In this document: piece by piece, positions 16,646 through 24,935 of the stretch | Layout: each line of letters opens with the position of its first letter | Position numbering within the stretch: position 1 is the stretch's first letter | DNA from: Peptostreptococcaceae bacterium pGA-8 | GTDB lineage: Bacteria; Bacillota; Clostridia; Peptostreptococcales; Anaerovoracaceae | Direction: 5' to 3' | Assembly: GCA_900112915.1 (NCBI GenBank) | Contig: FONK01000004.1 | Span: 1 to 64,000, forward strand | Length of the DNA: 64,000 bases | Translations under genes and position numbers: made by a program | Notes under the pieces: model-generated | The model's database searches: none | What the model saw: only the letters and a program-made list of their open reading frames with translations | What the model was told of the DNA's origin: nothing

Positions 16646-17830
16646 TTGAAAAGATTATTTACATCAGAGTCCGTTACAGAAGGACATCCGGACAAGGTTT
16701 GTGACCAAATATCAGACGCAGTTCTTGACGCTATAATGGCTCAAGACCCTAATGGTAGAGTTGCCTGCGAGACAACCGCCAACACGGGCTATGCAATGTT
16801 AATGGGGGAAATCAGTACAGAATGCTACATTGACATTCCAAAAATTGTTAGAAAGGTTATAACCGATATAGGATATGACAGAGCGAAATATGGATTTGAC
16901 GGAAACACTTGTGCAGTGCTGACAGCTATTGATGAGCAGTCCGGCGACATTGCCATGGGTGTTGACAAGGCTCTTGAATACAAGGAAGGTCAGCTAAATG
17001 ACGAAATTGAAACTATAGGTGCCGGAGATCAGGGCATAATGTTCGGATATGCTTGTAATGAAACTCCGGAGCTTATGCCGCTGCCTATTGCTTTGGCTCA
17101 TAAGCTGGCTTTAAGGTTGACAAAGGTAAGAAAGGACGGGCTTCTTACTTATCTGAGACCTGACGGAAAAACTCAGGTAACCGTTGAGTATGACGGAGAC
17201 AAACCGATTCGTGTTGATACTGTTTTGATCAGTACGCAGCACGATCCTGAAGCTACACAGGAGCAGATTAAAAAGGATCTGATTGAGCATGTAATCATTC
17301 CTACCGTTCCGGCTGAGCTTCTTGATGAAGATACCAAGTACTATGTTAATCCGACAGGAAGATTTGTAATCGGCGGACCTAATGGAGATTCAGGATTAAC
17401 AGGCAGGAAGATTATCGTGGATACATATGGCGGATACGCAAGACACGGCGGCGGGGCATTCTCCGGTAAGGATCCTACAAAGGTTGACCGTTCAGCTTCC
17501 TACGCAGCAAGATATGTGGCGAAAAATATTGTGGCGGCAGGTCTTGCTGACAAGTGTGAAATTCAGCTTGCATATGCAATAGGTGTCGCAAAGCCGGTGA
17601 GCGTCCTGGTTGACTGCTTTGGCACTGCTAAAGTTGATGAGGAAAAGATTAGCCGACTTGTGGACAAGCACTTTGACTTAAGACCGGCAGCAATTATCAG
17701 AGACCTGGATTTGAGAAGACCTATTTATCAGCAGACAGCGGCTTACGGTCACTTTGGAAGAACTGACATTGATTTGCCTTGGGAGCACACGGACAAGGCA
17801 GAAATTCTCAGAGAAGAATCAGGCATGTAA
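16646..17830 (+). CDS. metK: S-adenosylmethionine synthetase
   Basis: MetK makes SAM from methionine and ATP. TTG 16646 is preferred: it gives the family-typical [20 protein letters not shown] and 394 residues, and GAAAGGA lies about nine bases upstream. The frame is open to an ATG at 16583, but that 21-residue extension is unlike the family. Motifs [12 protein letters not shown] and [17 protein letters not shown] (the ATP/phosphate loop) are complete. It is regulated by the upstream SAM-I riboswitch. Confidence 0.96.
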   Translation: MKRLFTSESVTEGHPDKVCDQISDAVLDAIMAQDPNGRVACETTANTGYAMLMGEISTECYIDIPKIVRKVITDIGYDRAKYGFDGNTCAVLTAIDEQSGDIAMGVDKALEYKEGQLNDEIETIGAGDQGIMFGYACNETPELMPLPIALAHKLALRLTKVRKDGLLTYLRPDGKTQVTVEYDGDKPIRVDTVLISTQHDPEATQEQIKKDLIEHVIIPTVPAELLDEDTKYYVNPTGRFVIGGPNGDSGLTGRKIIVDTYGGYARHGGGAFSGKDPTKVDRSASYAARYVAKNIVAAGLADKCEIQLAYAIGVAKPVSVLVDCFGTAKVDEEKISRLVDKHFDLRPAAIIRDLDLRRPIYQQTAAYGHFGRTDIDLPWEHTDKAEILREESGM

Positions 17831-17867
17831 AAGTATTTGTAAAATTTATGTAAACAGATTTTTCCCC

Positions 17868-17896
17868 TTGAAAAAGTCTTGTCGGAGGAGTACAAT
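17868..17896 (+). promoter_or_regulatory. Promoter upstream of the NhaD-type gene
   Basis: TTGAAA 17868-17873 and TACAAT 17891-17896 with a 17-base spacer; the start codon at 17934 follows AGGAGGTGATG. Confidence 0.6.
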
Positions 17897-17933
17897 TCAT
17901 AGCATGTTATTTAAATTTAGGAGGTGATGTGCT

Positions 17934-19193
17934 ATGGAACAAACTCTTTCAATAATTATATTTTTGATTGTAATCGTAGCTATAATATCAGAAAAAATCC
18001 ATAGAACTGCAGCAGCCCTGGCAGGTACTGTTATGCTTATGCTGACTCACATTTTAAATGTAGAGAAGGCAATTCATTATATAGATTTCAATACCATAGG
18101 CGTGCTTATAGGAATGATGATTTTCGTATCAATTGTCAAAAGGTCCGGGCTATTTGAATATGTTGCTATTAAATCAGCTAAAATGGCTCACGGAGATCCT
18201 TGGCGAATAATGGTTGCATTTATGTTTTTGACGGCTATATTGTCGGCATTTTTGGACAATGTAACCACAGTTTTGCTAATCGGGCCTATGACAATAACCA
18301 TTTGTCAGATGCTGAAAATAAATCCGGTACCAATGCTGCTGACTCAGATTTTTGCTTCTAATATAGGTGGTACAGCAACCCTAATCGGTGACCCTCCTAA
18401 TATTATGATAGGCAGTGCAGCCGGTCTGGATTTCTTAGACTTTATGATGAATACAGGTGTAATAGTTGTCATAATTATGATTCTATTGGTTTTCATTATG
18501 AAGTTTGTCTATGGAAAGGCAATGAAGGCTGACATGACTGCTATTAGCGATATAATGAAGCTGGATGAGAACAAAGCAATTTCAGATTCCGTGCTTTTGA
18601 AAAAGAGTCTGGTTATGATGGTTTTCGTAGTTGCCGGCTTCGTGCTTCATGGGCAGCTTAACGTCGAATCATCTGTTGTTGCTCTTACGGCAGCCGTTGT
18701 GATGCTTATTATTGGCAAACAGAACAACGAACATATTATTATGGAAACAGAATGGACTACAATTTTATTTTTCATAGGACTGTTTGTAGTTGTAGGCGGT
18801 ATGGTAGAAACGGGTGTGATTCAACACTTTGCTGATATTCTGGTAAGCGTAACCAAGGGCAACCAGATACTCACTATGATGGTGTTACTGTGGGGTGCAG
18901 CTATTTTGTCCTCAATCTTGGACAATATTCCATTTGTGGCTACTCTAATTCCGCTTATTATGGCCATGGGTCAGAGCGGTGTGAACATTGAACCATTTTG
19001 GTGGGCAATTTCTCTTGGAGCTTGTCTGGGCGGTAATGGTACGCTTATTGGTGCATCTGCCAATGTTGTGCTTACAGGAATCAGTAATAAACATGGACAC
19101 CCGATTTCGTTCAAAGAGTACACGAAGGTTGGATTTCCGATTATGCTGTTTAGCGTTGCAGTAGCTACAGTATATCTTCTTGTTAGATATTAA
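17934..19193 (+). CDS. ArsB/NhaD-family ion transporter (IT superfamily permease)
   Basis: The 419-residue protein has about eleven membrane helices. The paired re-entrant motifs are SAFLDNVTTVLLIGPMT with GGTATLIGDPPNIMIG in the first half, and SSILDNIPFVATLIPL with GGNGTLIGASANVV in the second. This twofold pattern is that of ArsB/NhaD/CitM permeases. Substrate could be Na+/H+, arsenite or an organic anion; the DNVTT/GDPPN pair fits the NhaD/ArsB side. The start follows a strong AGGAGGTG. Confidence 0.88.
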   Translation: MEQTLSIIIFLIVIVAIISEKIHRTAAALAGTVMLMLTHILNVEKAIHYIDFNTIGVLIGMMIFVSIVKRSGLFEYVAIKSAKMAHGDPWRIMVAFMFLTAILSAFLDNVTTVLLIGPMTITICQMLKINPVPMLLTQIFASNIGGTATLIGDPPNIMIGSAAGLDFLDFMMNTGVIVVIIMILLVFIMKFVYGKAMKADMTAISDIMKLDENKAISDSVLLKKSLVMMVFVVAGFVLHGQLNVESSVVALTAAVVMLIIGKQNNEHIIMETEWTTILFFIGLFVVVGGMVETGVIQHFADILVSVTKGNQILTMMVLLWGAAILSSILDNIPFVATLIPLIMAMGQSGVNIEPFWWAISLGACLGGNGTLIGASANVVLTGISNKHGHPISFKEYTKVGFPIMLFSVAVATVYLLVRY

Positions 19194-19223
19194 AGGTCCG
19201 ATTAGGGTCTGAGGAGGTTTGAA

Positions 19224-19685
19224 ATGATTAAAGATACGATTTCCGACGATATGATAAATTTAAGACTTAGACAGCTGGGAGCCAAGTCAATTAAAACTAC
19301 ACCGGCTCATGTTAATATTGTAAAGTTTGCAATTTCTGATGAAGTGAACATCACTTATCTGTACGAAATCAAAGAGACCGGAGAAATTTATCTCCAGAGA
19401 GTAAGTCCATATCTTATGATGATGGGAAGGCTATATACGGATCGGAGCCTGATCAACATGATGATAAAGGATGTGGAGCTTTTTAGAAATGCCTATAACA
19501 GCCGAAACTATGATAAATTCATTCAGCTGGTTAACAGTCACTTGAGGTTCGGCAAGGATCTGGAAAGTCTCTTCATCGGTCATAATGTGAGTCCTGAGGA
19601 CTTGGATGAAATTTTAAATCGCATTGAAGAGGGAAAGCAGTTATTAGAGGACATTAGAGATAGATCTAAATCTGTTTTGGATTAG
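19224..19685 (+). CDS. Hypothetical cytoplasmic protein
   Basis: ATG 19224 follows GAGGAGG. The 153 residues are mixed alpha/beta at the N-terminus (KFAISDEVNITYLYEIKETG) and helical afterwards, ending with a charged helix. No catalytic motif, signal or membrane segment is visible and I do not recognise a family. It sits 30 bases after the NhaD-type gene and 30 bases before aspartokinase, in the same direction, so it is probably co-transcribed with both. Confidence 0.7.
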   Translation: MIKDTISDDMINLRLRQLGAKSIKTTPAHVNIVKFAISDEVNITYLYEIKETGEIYLQRVSPYLMMMGRLYTDRSLINMMIKDVELFRNAYNSRNYDKFIQLVNSHLRFGKDLESLFIGHNVSPEDLDEILNRIEEGKQLLEDIRDRSKSVLD

Positions 19686-19715
19686 ATGATGTAAGTGTAA
19701 AGGATATTCGAAGAA

Positions 19716-21029
19716 ATGGGAATTAAGGTTGCAAAGTTTGGCGGATCATCAGTTGCAGATGCTATTCAGCTTAGAAAAACAAGAGAGATTATTGAAAAAG
19801 ACAGCGAAAGAAATTACATAATTGTTTCAGCACCCGGGAAAAGGTATTCAGGGGATAACAAAATAACAGACCTTCTTTATCTCTGTAAGACCCATGTGGA
19901 GCATAATTTGCCTTGGGAGCAGCTTTTCGATGTTGTTGTGGATAGATTTGTAGCTGTAGAGCATAAACTTGGCATAGAGGGCCATTTGGACAAATATCTT
20001 AAGGAAATAAAGGCAAATCTTGTATCAGGCTGCTCGGCAGATTATATTGCCAGCAGAGGTGAGTACTTAAATGCTATTTTGGTGGCAAAATACCTTGGCT
20101 ACGATTTTGTAGACACTCAAGGGCTAATTCTATTTGATGACAGAGGCAGACTTATGATGGATGAGACGGACAAAGCACTTGCATCCGAGCTTGTTAAACA
20201 TGAAAGGGCTGTGTTGCCCGGTTTTTATGGGTCTACTGCTTCAAGCGGAGATGTTAAGACCTTTTCAAGAGGTGGCTCTGATATTACAGGCTCTCTGGTT
20301 GCCAGAGCCATTAAGGCTCAGGTATATGAGAACTGGACGGATGTTTCAGGCTTTCTGATGGCAGATCCAAGAATTGTTGAAAACCCGAAGCCGATTCACT
20401 CTATTTCATATAAGGAGCTTAGGGAGCTTTCTTATATGGGAGCATCGGTTCTTCATGAGGATGCAATTTATCCGGCTCGTATTGCGGATATTCCAATCAA
20501 TATAAGAAATACAAATGCTCCTGATGACGAAGGAACATATATTACCGCCCATCATGACCCTGATTCTACAGCTGTTGTAACGGGAATTGCAGGCTCTAAG
20601 GACTTCACTGTAATTGCAATCTATAAGAATATGATGAGCACGGGAAGAGGATTTGTAAGACGATTGCTTACTATTCTTGAGGACTTCGATGTGAATTTTG
20701 AGCACCTTCCAAGTGGAATAGATACATTATCCGTGGTAGTGTCGACAGCATCCATTGAAGGTGTTTTAGATGAAGTTTTGGAAGCAATTTCTGCTCAGCT
20801 TGAGCCTGACCACGTAGAGGTAATTCACGATGTGGCTCTTATTGCTACCGTTGGACAGGGAATGACACGAAAGCCCGGTGTTTCGGCAAAGCTGTTTACA
20901 GCCCTTGCCGATGCAGAGGTGAACATTAGGATGATTGACCAAGGCTCCAGCGAAATGAATATTATCGTAGGAGTGGAAAATCAAGATTTTGAGAAGGCGA
21001 TTAAGTCGATTTACAAGGCCTTTGAGTAA
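19716..21029 (+). CDS. lysC: Aspartate kinase
   Basis: The enzyme phosphorylates aspartate, the first step to lysine, threonine and methionine. Visible motifs are VAKFGGSSVADA at the N-terminus, ADYIASRGEYLNA, and FSRGGSDITGSLVA, followed by two ACT domains (about 300-437) for feedback control. At 437 residues it is a monofunctional kinase. The ribosome binding site is weak (AAAGGA 16-17 bases upstream). Several paralogues exist in this phylum, so the symbol is tentative. Confidence 0.9.
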   Translation: MGIKVAKFGGSSVADAIQLRKTREIIEKDSERNYIIVSAPGKRYSGDNKITDLLYLCKTHVEHNLPWEQLFDVVVDRFVAVEHKLGIEGHLDKYLKEIKANLVSGCSADYIASRGEYLNAILVAKYLGYDFVDTQGLILFDDRGRLMMDETDKALASELVKHERAVLPGFYGSTASSGDVKTFSRGGSDITGSLVARAIKAQVYENWTDVSGFLMADPRIVENPKPIHSISYKELRELSYMGASVLHEDAIYPARIADIPINIRNTNAPDDEGTYITAHHDPDSTAVVTGIAGSKDFTVIAIYKNMMSTGRGFVRRLLTILEDFDVNFEHLPSGIDTLSVVVSTASIEGVLDEVLEAISAQLEPDHVEVIHDVALIATVGQGMTRKPGVSAKLFTALADAEVNIRMIDQGSSEMNIIVGVENQDFEKAIKSIYKAFE

Positions 21030-21120
21030 TAACAATTTTAAATAAACGAAGTTATAAAAATACATTATTATTTTTATTTCAACAGAAAATTAACAAATTA
21101 TTAAGAAAAACATATAAATA

Positions 21121-21149
21121 TTGACAAAGTTAATTTATTAACATACCAT
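21121..21149 (+). promoter_or_regulatory. Promoter with Rex-like palindrome in the spacer
   Basis: TTGACA 21121-21126 and TACCAT 21144-21149 are 17 bases apart. The spacer contains GTTAATTTATTAAC (21129-21142), a perfect palindrome that fits the GTTAA-N4-TTAAC core of Clostridial Rex sites. A rex gene lies at 51491. Confidence 0.5.
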
Positions 21150-21211
21150 TGAAACAGCAGCTATACTAAATGCTATAAATTATTTACAGACAAGGGAGAA
21201 AGGAAAGCAAG

Positions 21212-23254
21212 ATGAAAAAAACTAAAAGAACGGTTGCTGTTTTATTCGCCATTATTTTTGTGTTTTCGACGACTTTAAGCTCATTTGGGTGTACAGGACT
21301 TTATGTGGGCTCTGATTACAGCCAAAACGGAAGCACATATTATGGAAGGTCCGAGGATTCAAAAATTGATTCATGTAAAATCTTCGGTATTGCAGAAGCA
21401 AGAGATTGGCCGGCAGGCTCAATGTATACAAGCCAGGAAAACAAGTTTACGATGCCGATGCCGTCACACACCCACAGGTATACCTATTGTAAGGATACTC
21501 CTCAGAACCAAGAAGGATTCCGTGCATGTGAAGCCTATGGAGAGGTTGGTGTAAATGAATTCGGGGTATCCATAAGTGCGACTGTAAGTACTGATTACAA
21601 TAAGGCGGCGGAGGAAGCTGATCCTTTAAAAGAGGAAGACGGAATTTGTGAATTTAACCTCCCAAGTGTAATTCTAGGTAAGGCTACTACAGCAAGGGAT
21701 GCAGTTGAATATTTAGCAAAAATTATAGATGAATATGGCTCAGGAGAATGCAACTCACTTATGATTGGTGATGCCAATGAAGTTTGGTATTTTGAAATAG
21801 TGTCGGGCCATCAGTATGCAGCTGTTAAACTACCGTCAAATAAGGTATCGGTACAGCCAAACATAACACTCCTTAGAAGTATTGATGTAAACGATACGGA
21901 AAATGTAATCGTATCAAAGAATTTAGTGAAGCTGGCTGAGGATCACGGATTTTTGCAAAAAGATGAGCAGGGGAGAATCGATGTAGCTAAGACATATGCA
22001 CCGGTACATGTTTCTGCAGGCTGTGAATCAAGATTTTGGCAGGGAACTCATTATCTAAATGCTGCATACGCAGATACATTAAGCGACAAAACAACCTCTG
22101 ATGAACGTCAGCTGCTATTTGATGCAGACAGAAAATTAAGCACCTTGGAAGTACTTAGACTTCTGGCATATAGGGGTGAAGGGACAAAGTATGACTCCAA
22201 CAAGACCGGATGCTATGCTATTGGAAATAACAGACAGGAAGAGGTCCATGTAATGGAGGTTCGAAAGGGCATGCCCAATGATTTGGCAACATTGCAGTGG
22301 CTGGGAATGGCTGACGGAGAATTTACCATATACCTTCCTTACTACACAACTCTTTTGACGGAAGTTAACCCTAGATATAACGAAGAATCAAGAACCTATG
22401 TTGAAGGTTCTATAAACTGGGCATTCAGCAGGATTAACAAGCTTTGCTATGATACCAGAAAAAAAGAAAAGAAGGATATTGGAGAAAATATCAGAAAATA
22501 CTTTGAAGCATACCAGCAGAGTCTAATTGAGCAACAACCTGCCATGGATCAGGCTATGCTTGCTTATTTAGGAGAAAGCAAGGAATTAGCTACACAGAAG
22601 GCAAATGAAATCGGCAAGAAGATTTCAGAGCAGACTTTCCATGTAGCTGACGGTGTCCTTAAGGAGCTGAAAGCATATATCGAAAAAGGCAATTTTGATA
22701 AGCCGTTTATGCCAAGCAGCTATGAAAAGAATGTAATGCCTGATTACACTTTTCCAACCGCAGAGACTAAATTAAATTTGGAATATCGTCCGGATATGAA
22801 TGAAGGAATGGCTATTAAAGAGATTAAGGGAATGCCTACTTACATAAGAGGCGAATCCAAGGGCATGAGCTTTAAGTTGGTGGATGGAGACTTTAACTCA
22901 TTCTTAGCTGTTTTCGTAGATGGAACTGAAGTAGATGAGAAATACTATGAAAAGTCCGAAGGCAGTATCAACATTAAATTTAAGAAGGATTTCCTTGATA
23001 CACTTTCTGTCGGCGAGCATGTAGTAAAAATTACTACTACAAAGGGCTATGGAGAAATGACCTTTGCAGTTGCAGATAAATCGGCTGAAAAGCCTCAAGC
23101 AAAGTCTACCAAAGTTACCAAGGTAACAAAGGTAACAAAGGAAACGTCTGCCAAGACGGGAGACGGACAGATGGTTGAGCTTTATATGGGGCTTGCAATT
23201 GTTGCAGCTGCGGCAATCTGTATGATTGGATATAGAAGAAGACAAAACCGATAA
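21212..23254 (+). CDS. C69-family dipeptidase with signal peptide and sortase-type anchor
   Basis: After a signal peptide (about 1-26) comes CTGLYVGSDYSQNG; Cys27 is the N-terminal nucleophile of the Ntn-type C69 peptidases (PF03577). The catalytic domain fills roughly residues 27-450. A Lys/Thr-rich linker (TKVTKVTKVTKETS) leads to SAKTGD at 646-651, a membrane helix at about 654-674 and a basic tail, which is the order of a Clostridial sortase signal of the (S/P)xxTG type. The enzyme would be wall-attached and release dipeptides outside the cell. ATG 21212 follows AGAAAGGAAAG. Confidence 0.88.
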   Translation: MKKTKRTVAVLFAIIFVFSTTLSSFGCTGLYVGSDYSQNGSTYYGRSEDSKIDSCKIFGIAEARDWPAGSMYTSQENKFTMPMPSHTHRYTYCKDTPQNQEGFRACEAYGEVGVNEFGVSISATVSTDYNKAAEEADPLKEEDGICEFNLPSVILGKATTARDAVEYLAKIIDEYGSGECNSLMIGDANEVWYFEIVSGHQYAAVKLPSNKVSVQPNITLLRSIDVNDTENVIVSKNLVKLAEDHGFLQKDEQGRIDVAKTYAPVHVSAGCESRFWQGTHYLNAAYADTLSDKTTSDERQLLFDADRKLSTLEVLRLLAYRGEGTKYDSNKTGCYAIGNNRQEEVHVMEVRKGMPNDLATLQWLGMADGEFTIYLPYYTTLLTEVNPRYNEESRTYVEGSINWAFSRINKLCYDTRKKEKKDIGENIRKYFEAYQQSLIEQQPAMDQAMLAYLGESKELATQKANEIGKKISEQTFHVADGVLKELKAYIEKGNFDKPFMPSSYEKNVMPDYTFPTAETKLNLEYRPDMNEGMAIKEIKGMPTYIRGESKGMSFKLVDGDFNSFLAVFVDGTEVDEKYYEKSEGSINIKFKKDFLDTLSVGEHVVKITTTKGYGEMTFAVADKSAEKPQAKSTKVTKVTKVTKETSAKTGDGQMVELYMGLAIVAAAAICMIGYRRRQNR

Positions 23255-23271
23255 TAGCATATATACAGAAA

Positions 23272-23297
23272 AACGGGCATTGCGCCCGTTTTTATTT
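23272..23297. terminator. Bidirectional terminator between convergent genes
   Basis: AACGGGC 23272-23278 pairs with GCCCGTT 23284-23290, with A-rich sequence before and T5 after, so it can stop both the dipeptidase and the radical SAM transcripts. Confidence 0.8.
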
Positions 23298-23312
23298 TAA
23301 ACTTATATATTT

Positions 23313-23936
23313 CTAGTCTTCCCAAGGTCGAATTCTATATTTCACCCCGAGCTTTTCGCATATTTTCAAACATTCCGCTTCCTCATCCTCGCTTATTGTA
23401 GTAGCAACCGTCGTTAAGATAACATTCGGTATGAAGTCGGTACATTCCTTTGCGAATTTAAGCATCTCATCAAAAGACTCTCTGCCAAATTTAGGACGCA
23501 CCAGCTTAAAATAGTCATCCGGATTAGGTGTGTTTAAGCTGATGGAGATGCTGTCAATAAGCCCTTTAAATTCACCTGCAATTGACCGTTTATTGACTAA
23601 ATTGCCTAGACCGTTGGTGTTGATTCTAATTGGCACATTGCACTTTTCTTTAATCAGCCTGGCTACCCGACACAGCACATCAAGCCGTTCAGTAGGTTCT
23701 CCAAAGCCACAAAATACTATTTCAGTGTACTTACTTAAATCTATCTTAGCTAAAGCAGCTTCTATTTCAGCGATGCTCGGCTCGTGGTCCAACCATAGCC
23801 TACCGGAATTGCCAACTGTGTCCATTGTTTGCCTTAGGCAAAAGGTACATGCGCAGGGACATTTATTGGTTATATTGACATAAAGACCATTATGAACTTC
23901 ATAAAATATTGTCATTTCCTTTTTAATTTCTGCCAC
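23313..23936 (-). CDS. TatD-linked radical SAM protein
   Basis: The N-terminal cluster motif is CPCACTFC (Cys26, Cys30, Cys33; C-x3-C-x2-C), followed by EIVFCGFGEPTERLD, the SAM-binding GGEP-like strand, and RINTNGLGN. The 207-residue size matches the TIGR04038 group named for its co-occurrence with TatD nucleases. GTG 23936 directly follows the stop of the kinase gene; ATG 23912 (MTIFYEVHNGLYVNIT) is closer to the family start and may be the real one. The substrate is unknown. A TatD gene lies 7.6 kb away at 31537. Confidence 0.85.
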   Translation of the reverse strand: MAEIKKEMTIFYEVHNGLYVNITNKCPCACTFCLRQTMDTVGNSGRLWLDHEPSIAEIEAALAKIDLSKYTEIVFCGFGEPTERLDVLCRVARLIKEKCNVPIRINTNGLGNLVNKRSIAGEFKGLIDSISISLNTPNPDDYFKLVRPKFGRESFDEMLKFAKECTDFIPNVILTTVATTISEDEEAECLKICEKLGVKYRIRPWED

Positions 23937-24854
23937 CTACCTTAATTTTGTCAGGATTTCTTCGAAGCAAAGGCCGTCGGTTTTGGGAATATTCATTTCT
24001 TCTGTGATTACCAGGCAATTTTGAACAAACTTAGATGCCTTTTTAACAGATTCAAAAAGAGGAACTCCATTTACAACATCGGCAGCAATAATTGCCGAAA
24101 AAATATCTCCGGTTCCGGACCTATCTATTCCTACACGCTTTGTTTTAACATACCGTATTTCCGATGCCTGTGAGGAATTTCCCGGATTTTCAGGGCCTTT
24201 CGTATATAGCAAATTGGCGATATAGCCCTTCTGCCGGATGCCTGTAATGATGACATTTTTTGTGCCGAAATCATCGAACCTATGTGCCAACTCTTTTAGT
24301 TCAGCAAGACTCCAGGATCCGTCGTGATATTTATGACCTGTAATAATACAACTTTCAGTTAGATTAGGAGTGATTATATCTGCACAATCAACTAAATCTC
24401 TCATCATGCTGCACATCTCGTCGGTGTAAATAGTATATCTTTCGCCATAATCTCCCATAACCGGGTCTACGATTATCTTAGTCTTTTCAGTTCTAAAAAG
24501 GGAAATAAAGTTTTTAACAACTTCAATTTGTCCCTTGGATCCCAGAAATCCACTGGCTATACCTTCGAATTCCAGGTCCAGCTTTTTCCAATTGCTCATA
24601 TATTCCGGCATATATTCTGTATAATCATGGAAGAAAAATTCATCAAAGCCGGTATGATTTGAAAAAATAGATGTAGGCAGTGGGCAACACTGAACCTTCA
24701 TGGCTGATATGATAGGTAAAGCAACTGCTATTGAGCATCTGCCGAAACCCGAAAAATCATTGATAACAGCAATCTTTTTTTGATTATTGTGATTTTCTTT
24801 ATCGCCTGCATTTCTGCTAGAATTTACAATTATTGTTTTAGTGTTTTTTGTCAT
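23937..24854 (-). CDS. Pyridoxal/pyridoxamine kinase (PfkB/ThiD-like)
   Basis: The kinase core starts at residue 28 (KIAVINDFSGFGRCSIAVAL) and ends with the anion-hole motif DRSGTGDIFSAI. KIIVDPVMGDYGERYTIY and DIITPNLTESCIITG are typical of PdxK/PdxY kinases that phosphorylate B6 vitamers with ATP. The first 27 residues are a polar extension not usual in the family; a later start is possible, but no ATG lies nearer. It abuts the radical SAM gene without a gap and follows the ABC exporter genes in the same direction. Confidence 0.88.
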   Translation of the reverse strand: MTKNTKTIIVNSSRNAGDKENHNNQKKIAVINDFSGFGRCSIAVALPIISAMKVQCCPLPTSIFSNHTGFDEFFFHDYTEYMPEYMSNWKKLDLEFEGIASGFLGSKGQIEVVKNFISLFRTEKTKIIVDPVMGDYGERYTIYTDEMCSMMRDLVDCADIITPNLTESCIITGHKYHDGSWSLAELKELAHRFDDFGTKNVIITGIRQKGYIANLLYTKGPENPGNSSQASEIRYVKTKRVGIDRSGTGDIFSAIIAADVVNGVPLFESVKKASKFVQNCLVITEEMNIPKTDGLCFEEILTKLR

Positions 24855-24935
24855 AAATTATACCTCATTGAAGATAGTATAACAAAAATTGAAATTAAAA
24901 AATATGCAATTTTAAAGAAAATGACCATAACAATT

